This document shows positions 54,744 through 63,802 of a stretch of DNA of 64,000 nt, one piece after another. The DNA lies in NCBI RefSeq assembly GCF_009906835.1, contig NZ_CP047652.1, forward strand, positions 629,001 through 693,000. Direction: 5' to 3'. How positions within the stretch are numbered: the stretch's first letter is position 1; each line of letters starts with the position of its first letter. Source of the DNA: Aristophania vespae (GTDB lineage: Bacteria > Pseudomonadota > Alphaproteobacteria > Acetobacterales > Acetobacteraceae). Both the position numbers and the translations under genes were made by a program. Below the pieces are notes generated by a model, which was not told the DNA's origin, did no database searches, and saw nothing but the letters and a program-made list of their open reading frames with translations.

Positions 54744-55790
54744 ATGAATTCTTTATTGTCATCCTCAAAATCTCTCCAGGCTGTGGCGGCTGAGGCTGTC
54801 AAGCGTTCTCACGCGCGCACGCCTCCTACATCTAGCCATTTACCTTTACGTGTTGGCACGCGAGCGTCTCCTTTAGCTCTTGTGCAAACGCGTAATTTCT
54901 TAACGCGCCTTACCCGTTTTTGTCCTGTTTTGAGGGATATGGGGGCCTTTCAGGAATTTCAAATTAATACTTCTGGTGATCGAAGCGCTCTTAGATTGGC
55001 TGATATTGGTGGTAAGGGACTTTTTTCTAAAGAAATACATGAGCGTCTTTTAGAAGGTGGAATTGATTTTGCTGTCCATAGTCTGAAAGATTTAGAAACT
55101 AACCTTCCTGAAGGTCTCGTTTTGGGCTGCACGCTAAAACGTGAAGATGCCCGTGATGTTCTGCTTCTAAAAGACCGTAAAATTACCTTTAATCCTGACG
55201 ATCCTTTATCGTGTCTTCCTAAGGGGGCCAAGATTGGTTGTGCCTCAGTGAGAAGACAGGCTCAGCTTCTTCACCTGCGTCCTGACCTCAAATTTTGTCT
55301 GATTAGAGGAAATGTACAAACAAGACTCGATAAAATGAATGCAGGGCAATGTGATGCAACATTACTCGCTCTAGCAGGGTTACGGCGTTTGGGCATGGAA
55401 GACCGTGCAGATGTCATATTAGAGCCTTCAGTTATGGTTCCAGCCTCAGGGCAAGGTATTGTTGGGGTAACAATCAGGGAAAGTAACGTAGAATTAAGAG
55501 AGCTGCTTTCTGCTATTGAAGACCCTGAAGCACGGGCTGTAGCCACGGCAGAGCGAGCTTTACTTGCTGAGTTAGACGGTTCATGTCGCACGCCCATCGG
55601 GGGTTATGCCCAGCTTAAAAATAATGAACTCCATATGATCGGTTTAATTGCGAGTGAAGATGGTTCATTTTTACTACGACGTGAGACAAAAGGTGCTTTA
55701 CATGAGGCGGCAGAATTAGGACGAGAACTAGCCATAGAGCTTAGGCGTGATACACCGTCTCATGTGTTTGACGCTATGACACGGGATTAA
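54744..55790 (+). CDS. hemC: Hydroxymethylbilane synthase (porphobilinogen deaminase)
   Basis: HemC polymerises four porphobilinogens into hydroxymethylbilane in tetrapyrrole synthesis. The 348 aa protein includes LRVGTRASPLALVQT, the catalytic HSLKDLETNLPEGLVLG, RGNVQTRLDKM and the dipyrromethane cofactor cysteine Cys281 in LDGSCRTPIGGYA. The first 35 residues precede the usual family start, and no ribosome-binding site is obvious before ATG 54744, so the true start is uncertain. hemD follows after 1 bp. Confidence 0.95.
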   Translation: MNSLLSSSKSLQAVAAEAVKRSHARTPPTSSHLPLRVGTRASPLALVQTRNFLTRLTRFCPVLRDMGAFQEFQINTSGDRSALRLADIGGKGLFSKEIHERLLEGGIDFAVHSLKDLETNLPEGLVLGCTLKREDARDVLLLKDRKITFNPDDPLSCLPKGAKIGCASVRRQAQLLHLRPDLKFCLIRGNVQTRLDKMNAGQCDATLLALAGLRRLGMEDRADVILEPSVMVPASGQGIVGVTIRESNVELRELLSAIEDPEARAVATAERALLAELDGSCRTPIGGYAQLKNNELHMIGLIASEDGSFLLRRETKGALHEAAELGRELAIELRRDTPSHVFDAMTRD

Positions 55791-55791
55791 A

Positions 55792-56472
55792 ATGGTTCTA
55801 AAGCGCACTATTTTAGTGACACGTCCTGAGCCTGGCTTAGCAGAGTCAGTTTCTGAGCTTGAAAATAGGGGATGGGACGCTATTGCATGCCCATCTCTGA
55901 TTATTCATCATAATCAGCCTTTTTCTAATATTGATTGTGATGCTTTACTCATCACCAGTGCCCAGTCTTTGCCAGCTTTGGCGATGCAATCGCGAGACCA
56001 ATTTTTACTGACTGTGGGAGAAAAAACAGCTTTTAAAGCGCGACAACAGGGCTTTAGAAATGTCTGCTCTGCTAAAGGGAATGCTCTTTCTCTTATACAG
56101 TTATGCAAGGAAAAAGGGCTTATTGGAAAAAAGCTTATTTTAGCTTGTGGGCAAGGATGGCGAGGCCAAAATTATGGAGACTCTCTAACAGAGTCTCTAC
56201 AGGCTCAAGCTATGATAGCCTATAAAGTTGAACGAGCTACTCTTATGCCTTTAAAAGCTCAATTGGCTTTAAAAGAGCAAAAAGTAGCAGCCATATTATT
56301 TTACTCGGCGGAGACTCTGTCGGCTTTTATGAATTTATGTCCAAAAGAGCTGCATGAGACTTTAAAAAATGTAAGGGCAATTTGTTATTCAAAGGCGATA
56401 GCCGATAAAGCCGCTTTTTATGCGTCTTGGGCTGCTATTGAAGTTGCCACTTATCCCTCTATTCAGAGCTGA
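55792..56472 (+). CDS. hemD: Uroporphyrinogen-III synthase
   Basis: HemD closes and inverts ring D of hydroxymethylbilane to give uroporphyrinogen III. The 226 aa protein shows the loose family pattern: ILVTRPEPGLAESVSELENRGWDAIACPSL at the start, LLITSAQSLPAL, then AIAYKVER-like IAYKVERATLMP and VAAILFYSAETLSAFMNL. HemD proteins are poorly conserved, so position directly after hemC is an important part of the evidence. It converges on secB. Confidence 0.88.
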   Translation: MVLKRTILVTRPEPGLAESVSELENRGWDAIACPSLIIHHNQPFSNIDCDALLITSAQSLPALAMQSRDQFLLTVGEKTAFKARQQGFRNVCSAKGNALSLIQLCKEKGLIGKKLILACGQGWRGQNYGDSLTESLQAQAMIAYKVERATLMPLKAQLALKEQKVAAILFYSAETLSAFMNLCPKELHETLKNVRAICYSKAIADKAAFYASWAAIEVATYPSIQS

Positions 56473-56484
56473 AAAGAGGGATAA
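56451..56484. terminator. Hairpin between hemD and secB
   Basis: TTATCCCTCT and AGAGGGATAA form a perfect 10-bp stem with a 14-base loop, overlapping the hemD stop. A short T run follows on the plus strand (GAAATTTT). Its position between convergent genes suggests transcription termination. Confidence 0.55.
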
Positions 56485-56497
56485 GAAATTTTAAAGC

Positions 56498-57040
56498 TTA
56501 AGCTTCGCCAGCTGGCTCTGGGAAGTTTTGAGCGCGTTTTGCCTGCCAAAGAGACACGAAATCAATTGGCTGTAATACGATGGGAGGGAAACCGCCATCA
56601 CGCGTTACATCGCTGATAATCGCACGGGCAAAGGGGAAAAGTAGGCGAGGAACTTCAACGAGCAGAATAGGCTCAATCAGTTCTTGGGGCGGATTATCAA
56701 GTGTGACAATGGCTGCATAGGTTAATTCAGCAATAAAGACTACACGCTTGCTGTTACCATCTTCAGCTGCCTGCGGGTCAGTTGCTTCTGCACGAATAGA
56801 AAGTGCAACTTCAAAAACAGCCTGTTCCTGTTCAAGACGATTAGCCTGAACGTCAATATTAACGTTAACTTCCGGTGCGCTTCTTAATGTGGCAAAGGTA
56901 GCGGCGCCTTGCGGAACTTCAAACGAAAGATCTTTGGTATATTGTAAATTAATTGATAGAGGCATAGCTGGCGGAGCAGCAGTCTCTTGTGTTGATTCAG
57001 TAGTATTTTCTGATAAGGGTGAGTTATCTTGCGTAGACAT
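56498..57040 (-). CDS. secB: Protein-export chaperone SecB
   Basis: SecB holds precursor proteins unfolded and delivers them to SecA. The 180 aa protein has an acidic, serine/threonine-rich N-terminus followed by the SecB core: INLQYTKDLSFEVPQGA, VFEVALSIRAEA, ELTYAAIVTLDN and the C-terminal FPFARAIISDVTRDGGFPPIVLQPIDF. It diverges from a Tim44-like gene, and the 155 bp between (57041-57195) is AT-rich without a gene. This neighbourhood is conserved in alphaproteobacteria. Confidence 0.96.
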   Translation of the reverse strand: MSTQDNSPLSENTTESTQETAAPPAMPLSINLQYTKDLSFEVPQGAATFATLRSAPEVNVNIDVQANRLEQEQAVFEVALSIRAEATDPQAAEDGNSKRVVFIAELTYAAIVTLDNPPQELIEPILLVEVPRLLFPFARAIISDVTRDGGFPPIVLQPIDFVSLWQAKRAQNFPEPAGEA

Positions 57041-57252
57041 AAGTTTTAACGCTTTCTCAATGATTGTCTTAGTCTCAGATTATGGCCTAGCATGTATAAA
57101 AGAATTGGCCAAGTTGTGTATTCTTTATTACATTTCGTTTAGATTTTTTCTGAAATGGTTGAGATTAAATCGTAGTCAGCTTAATTTATAAGGCGATGCA
57201 TTACAGTATGGCTCTTAAGAATGTGCTTAAGGGCCAGATATTAGGACCGAAG

Positions 57253-57966
57253 ATGACAAACTTCCCTTGGGATATTGTTTTACTGGCTATTATAGCCCTG
57301 CTAATGGGGGCTATTCTTTTTTATGTGTTGGGTCGCCGCATAGGAGCTCAAAGTATGAAACAAGAATCTGCACCAGTTGTGCGTCATCCATCGCCTCAGC
57401 AGGAAAATCAGAAAGAGTCACGCCTTCGGCCGCCGCCTTTGCCCCAAAACAATGCTACGGAAGAAGAAAAAACGGACTACGCTTTACCTGCCGAGAATAC
57501 ACCTTTGGCACATGAGCTGAAGACGCTGCAAATGGGTGTTTCAGATTTTTCAGCCGAAGGTTTTTTACGTCAGAGTGAAATTTTCTTTCGTGAAGTTCTT
57601 TCTGCTCTTGCTAAGGGAGATCAGTCTTTCCTTCAGTCTCGTTTAACGCCCGAGGCCTATGACGCTTTTAAGGCTGTTTTGGAAAATAGACAGAAGCACG
57701 GCTATCAGGCGCATTGTGAAATCAAAAGGATTGAGCGGCTGGAATATAATAGTCTTGCTATTATTCCTTCTAACCATGAAGGGACTGAGTCAGAAGATTA
57801 TCTGTTTCAGATCCGCATTACATCCTGGCAAATAAATTATGTTGCAGATGATAAAAAAACCATCATTGAAGGCACGGAAGCTTTGACCGAATTCCATGAT
57901 CAGTGGGGGCTTATTTGCTCAAAGCATAATGGTACATTGAAACTTGCGTCAGCAACAATTTTCTAA
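57253..57966 (+). CDS. Tim44-like domain membrane protein
   Basis: This is a 237 aa protein starting at ATG 57253 (preceded by AGGA); an in-frame ATG at 57196 adds 19 residues. One N-terminal membrane helix (IVLLAIIALLMGAILFYVLG) is followed by a proline-rich linker (about 35-75) and a C-terminal Tim44-like domain (about 90-235). This is the orthologue commonly found beside secB and mltA in alphaproteobacteria, distinct from the two tandem Tim44-like proteins at 30-33 kb. A role in membrane-protein handling is inferred from the family and neighbours. Its end closely precedes mltA. Confidence 0.82.
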   Translation: MTNFPWDIVLLAIIALLMGAILFYVLGRRIGAQSMKQESAPVVRHPSPQQENQKESRLRPPPLPQNNATEEEKTDYALPAENTPLAHELKTLQMGVSDFSAEGFLRQSEIFFREVLSALAKGDQSFLQSRLTPEAYDAFKAVLENRQKHGYQAHCEIKRIERLEYNSLAIIPSNHEGTESEDYLFQIRITSWQINYVADDKKTIIEGTEALTEFHDQWGLICSKHNGTLKLASATIF

Positions 57967-58000
57967 TTTTAAAAAACGGGGCAGAACTCTGGTAATATTT

Positions 58001-59188
58001 ATGAAGCGTTTTCTTTTTCTTTCTTTTTTATTACCTCTCATAGCTGCTTGTACAACCCAAAGAACAGGTGATAATGGGTTATTAAAGGCAGTTAGCTATA
58101 ATGAGCTCTCCGGCTGGGAAAATGAGGATTATAAAGCCTTACTTCCCATTATTTTAAAAAATTGTCGCAGATTAGCTTCACTTCCTAAAGAAACATCCTT
58201 AGGAGGCATGGCTTCTTTGCCTTATGGTTTAAAAAGTGGGGATTGGGTCGGAGCATGTTCTGCCGCGCCCAAAAACCAGACTGTAACTGAAGAAGAAGCT
58301 AAAGCATATTTCGAAAGCTGGTTTCAGCCATATCTTGTAAACCAGGAGGCACTTTATACAGGCTATTACGAGCCGCAAATTAGTGCTTCACGGCGTAAGA
58401 CATCTAAATTTAATGTGCCTCTTTATCGGCGCCCCCTTGATTTAATTCGTGCCACTGCAACAAATGGTGACACGGTCTATGGGCGATGGGTTGGTAAAGA
58501 ATTTAAACCTTATGACGACCGTGCCAAAATTGATAATGGCTCCCTGAAAAATAAGGGACTAGAAATAGCCTGGCTTAAAGACCCCGTTGATTTGTTCTTT
58601 CTGCAAATTCAGGGTTCAGGCCGCCTTTTATTGCCTAATGGTGACGTTATAAGAGTAGGCTATGATGCGCGTAACGGACAACCTTATGTCCCTATTGGGC
58701 GCGTGCTCGTTAAGCGGGGTGCAATGGCCAAAGAAGATGTGACAATGGAGTCTATTCGCGACTGGCTTTCTGCTCACCCAGGTGAAATTAAGAGTGTTTT
58801 AGAAGAAAACCCTAATTATATCTTCTTCAAAACCCTTCCTACCCCTGCACAAGAAGGGCCGATAGGTGCGTTTGGTGTAGGATTGACTCCAGGAAGGTCA
58901 GTGGCGATTGACCGTCAGATTGTTCCTTTTGCTGCACCTATCTGGGTTGAGACAGGCTTTCCAAGCAGTGATGGCTCATCAGAAATTTGGCAGCATTTAA
59001 CCTTTGCACAGGATGTCGGTAAAAATATCCAGGGTGTTGGTCGGGCGGATCTTTTCACTGGTTGGGGAGAGCAGGCAAGATTTGTAGCAGGGGCCCTGCG
59101 TCATCATGGGCGCATGGTAATCTTATTGCCTCATCCCTCTACCGAAATATTAGATTGGTCTGTTTTCACGGATTCTACAGCTCAATGA
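58001..59188 (+). CDS. mltA: Membrane-bound lytic murein transglycosylase A
   Basis: MltA cleaves peptidoglycan glycan strands, forming 1,6-anhydro ends. From ATG 58001 the product is a 395 aa lipoprotein: signal sequence with lipobox LIAAC (Cys17), MltA domain with TGYYEP and GSGRLLLPNGDVIRVGYDARNGQPY, and a 3D domain with AQDVGKNIQGVGRADLFTGWG, where the catalytic aspartate lies. An upstream in-frame start at 57944 would spoil the signal peptide. Its stop overlaps the DNA methyltransferase start (ATGA). Confidence 0.94.
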   Translation: MKRFLFLSFLLPLIAACTTQRTGDNGLLKAVSYNELSGWENEDYKALLPIILKNCRRLASLPKETSLGGMASLPYGLKSGDWVGACSAAPKNQTVTEEEAKAYFESWFQPYLVNQEALYTGYYEPQISASRRKTSKFNVPLYRRPLDLIRATATNGDTVYGRWVGKEFKPYDDRAKIDNGSLKNKGLEIAWLKDPVDLFFLQIQGSGRLLLPNGDVIRVGYDARNGQPYVPIGRVLVKRGAMAKEDVTMESIRDWLSAHPGEIKSVLEENPNYIFFKTLPTPAQEGPIGAFGVGLTPGRSVAIDRQIVPFAAPIWVETGFPSSDGSSEIWQHLTFAQDVGKNIQGVGRADLFTGWGEQARFVAGALRHHGRMVILLPHPSTEILDWSVFTDSTAQ

Positions 59189-60006
59189 TCCGTACACGTC
59201 GTGAGACGGTAGGAAAGCACCAGCTCATACGCGGTGATTCAGGGCGCGTGTTAAAGCGGCTTGCCAAAGGGAGTGTAGATGTAATTATTACATCTCCTCC
59301 CTATAATATTGGTCTTGGTTATCGTAGCTATAAAGATCGCTTAAGCGAAGAAGAGTATTTATCGTGGATGGAGGAGATTTGCTCTCTCCTACATCGTATT
59401 TTGAACGATAAAGGCTCTTTCTTTTTAAATATTGCTGGCTCAAGCACTCAACCATGGTTGCCATTTGAGCTTGTTGTCAGATTGCGAAAATTTTTTATTC
59501 TGCAAAATCATATTTCATGGGTTAAATCTATTGCTGTTAAAGACGTAACTCATGGCCATTTTAAGCCCATAAATTCAAAGCGTTATCTAAATCGGAATCA
59601 TGAGCATATTTTTCATTTAACAAAAATGGGAGATGTTCCGTTACGGCGCGTTGAAGCTGGTGTTCCTTTTACAGACAAAAGTAATATTAATCGTCGCCAG
59701 CATGAGCAGGATAAACGCTGCCGCGGGGATACATGGTTTCTGCCTTATGAGACAGTGCGAAGTAAGGAAGGAAAATTCAGTCATCCTGGCACTTTTCCAG
59801 TATCTCTTCCTCTGACATGTTTGCAACTTCATGGTGTGCGTCCTGATTTAACTGTGTTAGATCCTTTTATGGGTACAGGCACAACGCTCGTTGCTGCGGA
59901 AAAATTGGGTTTACAAGCTATCGGTATTGAAGCTGATACAGCTTACGTCAAAATAGCGCGGGAAAGATTGCGTGAGCTCGTGACGCTTGATCAAAAGGCT
60001 TCATGA
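59185..60006 (+). CDS. Orphan site-specific DNA methyltransferase (TSPPY type)
   Basis: This is a 273 aa beta-class amino-methyltransferase. The catalytic motif IV is TSPPY (residues 36-40), near the N-terminus, and the SAM-binding motif I DPFMGTGTT (from residue 226) is near the C-terminus, the beta order shared by N4-cytosine and N6-adenine enzymes such as CcrM. TSPPY occurs in both, so the base cannot be fixed by eye. It starts at ATG 59185 within the mltA stop and ends immediately before smr. No endonuclease or specificity subunit is nearby, so a solitary regulatory or protective role is inferred. Confidence 0.88.
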   Translation: MIRTRRETVGKHQLIRGDSGRVLKRLAKGSVDVIITSPPYNIGLGYRSYKDRLSEEEYLSWMEEICSLLHRILNDKGSFFLNIAGSSTQPWLPFELVVRLRKFFILQNHISWVKSIAVKDVTHGHFKPINSKRYLNRNHEHIFHLTKMGDVPLRRVEAGVPFTDKSNINRRQHEQDKRCRGDTWFLPYETVRSKEGKFSHPGTFPVSLPLTCLQLHGVRPDLTVLDPFMGTGTTLVAAEKLGLQAIGIEADTAYVKIARERLRELVTLDQKAS

Positions 60007-60579
60007 GTGGCCAAGAGATTTCTAAAAGAAGATGAACTAAAATTGTGGCGTACTGTCATGCAAGACGTGATGCCCTTACATTGTGCATCTCAAAAGAATC
60101 TTCCTGAAAAGCGTCTTCCAGAAAAACCTTCTCAGCCCAAAATTGAAAACTTTCAGACAGTTTTGCAAGAAGTAAAACCGTTAAATCTTCATTCCGCTTC
60201 ATCGTCCATATCGACGCTTCGCTCAAAACATCATGAATTATTTGTTGGAGTCCGAGCTCCTGGCTTGGATAATACTCAGTGGCGCAAATTGTCTCGGGGC
60301 AAAATAGCGGTCGATGCGAAGTTAGATTTGCATGGATATACTGTTCAGGAAGCTTTTGACCATCTCAATTCTTTTATTCATAGGGCTAAAATACTGCATT
60401 GGCGCTGTGTCGAAATCGTGACGGGCATGGGAAGTGGTGAGCGAGGGGGAATGATCAGGCGAGAATTACCATTATGGCTACAAAGAAAAGATATTCGTCC
60501 TCATATTTTAGCTGTGGTTCATCCACATAAAGGTAATCAAGGTGCTGTTCGTGTACTTTTGCGAAGAAAACGCAGCTAA
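60007..60579 (+). CDS. Smr-domain protein (Smr/MutS2 family)
   Basis: This 190 aa protein has an N-terminal region starting FLKEDELKLWRTVMQDVMPL, typical of alphaproteobacterial Smr proteins, and a C-terminal Smr domain (about 105-190) with LDLHGYTVQEAFDHL, VEIVTGMGSGERGG and the terminal VRVLLRR. Smr domains bind or nick branched nucleic acids and RNA; the specific role is unknown. It starts at GTG 60007, abutting the methyltransferase stop. The usual partner order mltA-smr is interrupted here by that methyltransferase. Confidence 0.88.
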   Translation: MAKRFLKEDELKLWRTVMQDVMPLHCASQKNLPEKRLPEKPSQPKIENFQTVLQEVKPLNLHSASSSISTLRSKHHELFVGVRAPGLDNTQWRKLSRGKIAVDAKLDLHGYTVQEAFDHLNSFIHRAKILHWRCVEIVTGMGSGERGGMIRRELPLWLQRKDIRPHILAVVHPHKGNQGAVRVLLRRKRS

Positions 60580-60630
60580 ATAATCTTTAGTTCAGATGAT
60601 GAGGGGCCTAATAATAAAGGAAGTTTTATC

Positions 60631-60685
60631 TTGGCTTGGAATTTCCGTATCATTATAAAGAGATAACGCGAATGATTATCATTCT
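60631..60685 (+). promoter_or_regulatory. Promoter and Fur box of the iron ABC transporter operon
   Basis: -35 TTGGCT (60631-60636), 17 bp spacing and -10 TATAAA (60654-60659) precede GAATGATTATCATTC (60670-60684), a perfect 7-1-7 inverted repeat matching the Fur box core. The site would cover the transcription start, so iron-loaded Fur should repress. The ribosome-binding site AGGAG lies six bases before GTG 60719. Confidence 0.75.
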
Positions 60686-60718
60686 GAGATTCTTTTGCAA
60701 AAATGTTAGGAGCACATT

Positions 60719-61849
60719 GTGTCTTTAAAATCTGTTTTGCATGCGGTTACGATTGCTTCATGTTTTTTGGGAGCTAGTGCCTTAAATGTAGCGCAAGCAC
60801 GTAACGTAACAGATATTACAGGGCATGTTGTGTCCTTGCCTGACCATCCCAAGCGTATCGTCTTAGGGGAGGGGCGGCTAATTTATGCTTTAGAACCTCT
60901 TGAGGGGGAAAACTTATTTAAGCGCATAGTGGGATGGCAGGGCGAATTTCGCTCTGCTGATACTCAATATTACGATCAAATGCTTAAAAAATTTCCTGAA
61001 GCTGGGAAGGTTGCTGTTATTGGTCGCAGCTCTGCTGATACGGTTAGCCCCGAAAAAGTCCTTGATCTACACCCTGACCTTGTCATTTTCACAACAACAG
61101 GTCATGGTCCCGGGCAATCTAGCGATGTTGTAAGGCGTCTTAAATCAGCTCACATACCGATTATTTTTGTAGATTTCAGAAAAGATCCCATAAAAAACAC
61201 AGTTAAAAGCATGACAATTCTTGGTCAGGCTTTAGATCGGGAGAACGAGGCCAAAGCGTTCACTGATTTTTACGAAAATCGTCTTAATCAAATTGAAAAT
61301 ATCGTCAAAGATATTCCGGCTTCTGAAAGACCACGTGTTTTTATTAACATGCTAGCAGGTGCCCGCCAAACATGCTGTCATACAGCAGGAAAAGGCAATA
61401 TGGGGTCCTTTATCGAAGCTGCTGGTGGTCAAAATGTTGCAGCTAATATGCTACCCGGTTATTTGGGTGATATTTCAGCCGAAGCCTTGATTTCACTTAA
61501 TCCTGATGTGTTAATTCTGGATGGGACACGTGGTCCCGGGGCTACGGCACCTGGTTTGAAAATGGGCGCACAGGTTACGCCTGAAATCGCACGTCAGTCA
61601 TTCTTATCGTTGCTAAAAGCGCCAGAATTAGCCAATTTACAGGCAGTAAAAAATAAAAAAGCTTATGGAATTTGGCATTCTTACTATGACAATCCCTTTA
61701 ACATTTTAGCTGTTGAAGTCATGGCAAAATGGTTCTACCCCGAGCGCTTTAAATCTCTTAATCCTGATGCAGATCTGAGTGAAATGCAAAAGCGTTTCAC
61801 AGCCCTTCCAGTTGGTGGTACCTACTGGATCGATACAAATGCTCTCTAA
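60719..61849 (+). CDS. Iron/siderophore ABC transporter substrate-binding protein
   Basis: This is a 376 aa periplasmic binding protein of the FhuD/FepB/BtuF type. The signal peptide is cleaved near residue 27 (AQA-RN), followed by VTDITGHVVSLPDHPKRIV, the helix-backbone region SPEKVLDLHPDLVIFTTTG and LISLNPDVLILDGT. A CCHTAGKGN segment in the middle is unusual. It starts at GTG 60719 with AGGAG. A Fur box lies in the promoter, and permease and ATPase genes follow with overlaps, so import of an iron complex is likely; the ligand is not known. Confidence 0.88.
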   Translation: MSLKSVLHAVTIASCFLGASALNVAQARNVTDITGHVVSLPDHPKRIVLGEGRLIYALEPLEGENLFKRIVGWQGEFRSADTQYYDQMLKKFPEAGKVAVIGRSSADTVSPEKVLDLHPDLVIFTTTGHGPGQSSDVVRRLKSAHIPIIFVDFRKDPIKNTVKSMTILGQALDRENEAKAFTDFYENRLNQIENIVKDIPASERPRVFINMLAGARQTCCHTAGKGNMGSFIEAAGGQNVAANMLPGYLGDISAEALISLNPDVLILDGTRGPGATAPGLKMGAQVTPEIARQSFLSLLKAPELANLQAVKNKKAYGIWHSYYDNPFNILAVEVMAKWFYPERFKSLNPDADLSEMQKRFTALPVGGTYWIDTNAL

Positions 61850-62935
61850 AAACCAGCATCCAGAACAAGCTGATTTATCGCCTGAACATACGCAAAAATT
61901 GCTGTCTCATCTTGTAGGGATGAGACAGTCATATGCTGGCTTGGTCAAACACCGTATTTTGGTTTTGAGCATATTACTGGTGCTTATTTTAGGCTCGCTG
62001 TTGCTAGACTTTTCGTTAGGGCCAGCAGGTCTAACACCTTCTCAGCTTATTCATGCATTATGCCATCCTTCTGATGGTACAGCGTCCATCATTGTATGGC
62101 AGTTGAGACTTCCTTACGCTTTGATGGCGATCTTAGTAGGGCTTTCATTAGGCATTTCTGGTGCGGAAATGCAGACCATTTTAGATAACCCCCTTGCCAG
62201 CCCTTTACCTTAGGTGTTTCAGCAGCGGCGGCTTTTGGGGCTTCACTGGCCATAGTGTTAAATTGGCGCATTCCTTATGTACCAGAAAACTGGATGATAC
62301 CCATTGAGGCATTTATATTTGCTGTGGGATCAGCCTTATTATTAGAGCTGGTGTCTCGTACGCGCTCCTGCTCAACATCTGTAGTGGTTTTGTTTGGTAT
62401 TGCGCTTGTATTTACGTTCCACGCTTTTGTAGCGCTTATGCAATTTGTTGCAGATGAGGACTCACTCCAGGAACTCGTTTTTTGGACAATGGGTAGTTTA
62501 ACGCGTGCTGACTGGGGAAAAATTCTCGTCCTGACTGTAGGGTGCGCTATTGTTCTTCCTTTTTCGTGGAAATCAGCTTCAGCCATGACAGCCTTGCGAT
62601 TAGGTGAAGATCGTGCAGCGAGCTATGGTGTGAACGTCCAACGTTTGCGGATGATGTCGCTTTTACGCATTAGCATCCTGTCTGCTTTGGCAGTCTCTTT
62701 TGTGGGAACAATTGGTTTCGTTGGTCTTGTAGCCCCGCATATTGCAAGGCGGCTTTTAGGTGAGGATCATCGTTATTATCTTCCCGGTGCTGCTTTATGT
62801 GGCTGCCTCATTATGTCACTATCTTCCATTGCGGCTAAAAATTTAATTCAGGGTGTCGTTATTCCTGTTGGTATTGTTACAGCTCTGGTTGGCATTCCAT
62901 TTTTCTTAGGCGTTGTATTGCGGAGGCGCATTTAA
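61839..62935 (+). pseudogene. FecCD-family iron ABC transporter permease, frameshifted
   Basis: This inner-membrane permease (365 aa when repaired, about ten helices) starts at ATG 61839, overlapping the binding-protein gene by 11 bp. The first frame reaches GAEMQTILDNPLASP and then stops at 62213. The T3 run at 62204-62206 needs a fourth T to continue as SPFTLGVSAAAAFGASLAIVL, the well-conserved FecCD segment. The second frame carries the coupling region and GTIGFVGLVAPHIARRLLGEDHR, both typical. The stop overlaps the ATPase start by one base. Confidence 0.9.
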
Positions 62936-63732
62936 TGTCTGGCTCTGCTCATTCTACACGCGAGAGTTCATTATCTGTCGAAGAGTTAAGTGTTAAGTAC
63001 GGAACACGACAAGTTATTGATAATCTAACATTGGCACCTATTAGAGCAGGTCGCATTACCGCTATTTTGGGACCTAATGGTTCAGGAAAATCGACATTAT
63101 TACGCGCTATTGCCGGTTTAACGCCGTCACATGGAAAAATTTCATTAGGTGAGCATAAGCTTTCATCTTTAGCTCAGGCTAAGAGGGCACAGCTCAGTGC
63201 ATATCTTCCGCAAACATTACCGCCTACAGTTCATTTACAGGTCTTAGAAGCTGTTATGGTGGCTCGTAGGGCAGGGGATGCTGTTTCAGCAGAATTGGCA
63301 TTAGATGAAAGTGTTGCAATTTTAGAGCGACTTGGAATAGCGGCTTTGGCTCTGCGTTACATGGATGAGCTTTCAGGTGGACAACGCCAACTTGTTGGGC
63401 TTGCTCAGGCGCTGGTAAGAAGACCTTCTCTTTTGTTACTTGATGAGCCTTTAAGTGCTCTGGATTTGCATTACCAGATCGCTGTTATGGAGGCGGTTCG
63501 TCATGAAACAGAAATGCGTAACTTAGTGACACTTATTGTCGTGCATGACCTCAATATCGCACTGCAAAGGGCATCTGATGTGGTTTATGTCAAAGAAGGG
63601 AAACTCATTGCGCAAGGTGGTGTAAAGACAGTAACAACCCCCAAGATTTTGGCAGATATTTACGGCGTTAAGGCACGGATCGAAATGTGCTCACGCAATA
63701 ATTTGCATATTTTGGTAGATGAGGTTGTTTAA
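62935..63732 (+). CDS. Iron ABC transporter ATP-binding protein (FecE/FhuC type)
   Basis: This 265 aa ATPase energises the iron importer. It has Walker A LGPNGSGKSTLLRAI, Q-loop YLPQTLPP, signature LSGGQRQLVGLAQALVR, Walker B LLLLDEPLSALDL and H-loop VVHDLNIALQ. Its start overlaps the permease stop by one base (TAATG). It is the last gene of the Fur-controlled operon and is followed by a terminator shared with hemF. Confidence 0.94.
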   Translation: MSGSAHSTRESSLSVEELSVKYGTRQVIDNLTLAPIRAGRITAILGPNGSGKSTLLRAIAGLTPSHGKISLGEHKLSSLAQAKRAQLSAYLPQTLPPTVHLQVLEAVMVARRAGDAVSAELALDESVAILERLGIAALALRYMDELSGGQRQLVGLAQALVRRPSLLLLDEPLSALDLHYQIAVMEAVRHETEMRNLVTLIVVHDLNIALQRASDVVYVKEGKLIAQGGVKTVTTPKILADIYGVKARIEMCSRNNLHILVDEVV

Positions 63733-63755
63733 AATATTTTTGCTGAAAATAGTAG

Positions 63756-63788
63756 AAAGGCCCATTTTCGTATGAAAAAAGGGCCTTT
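63756..63788. terminator. Bidirectional terminator between the iron ABC operon and hemF
   Basis: AAAGGCCC (63756-63763) and GGGCCTTT (63781-63788) form a perfect stem. The loop contains a second small pairing, TTTT with AAAA, around CGTATG, and an 8-base T run follows. It lies between convergent genes. Confidence 0.8.
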
Positions 63789-63802
63789 TTTTAATTAAGA
63801 GC

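Noticed and set aside
59185-60006. Complete restriction-modification system
   Set aside because: Only the methyltransferase is present. Neighbours are mltA and smr, and no endonuclease or specificity gene is seen.
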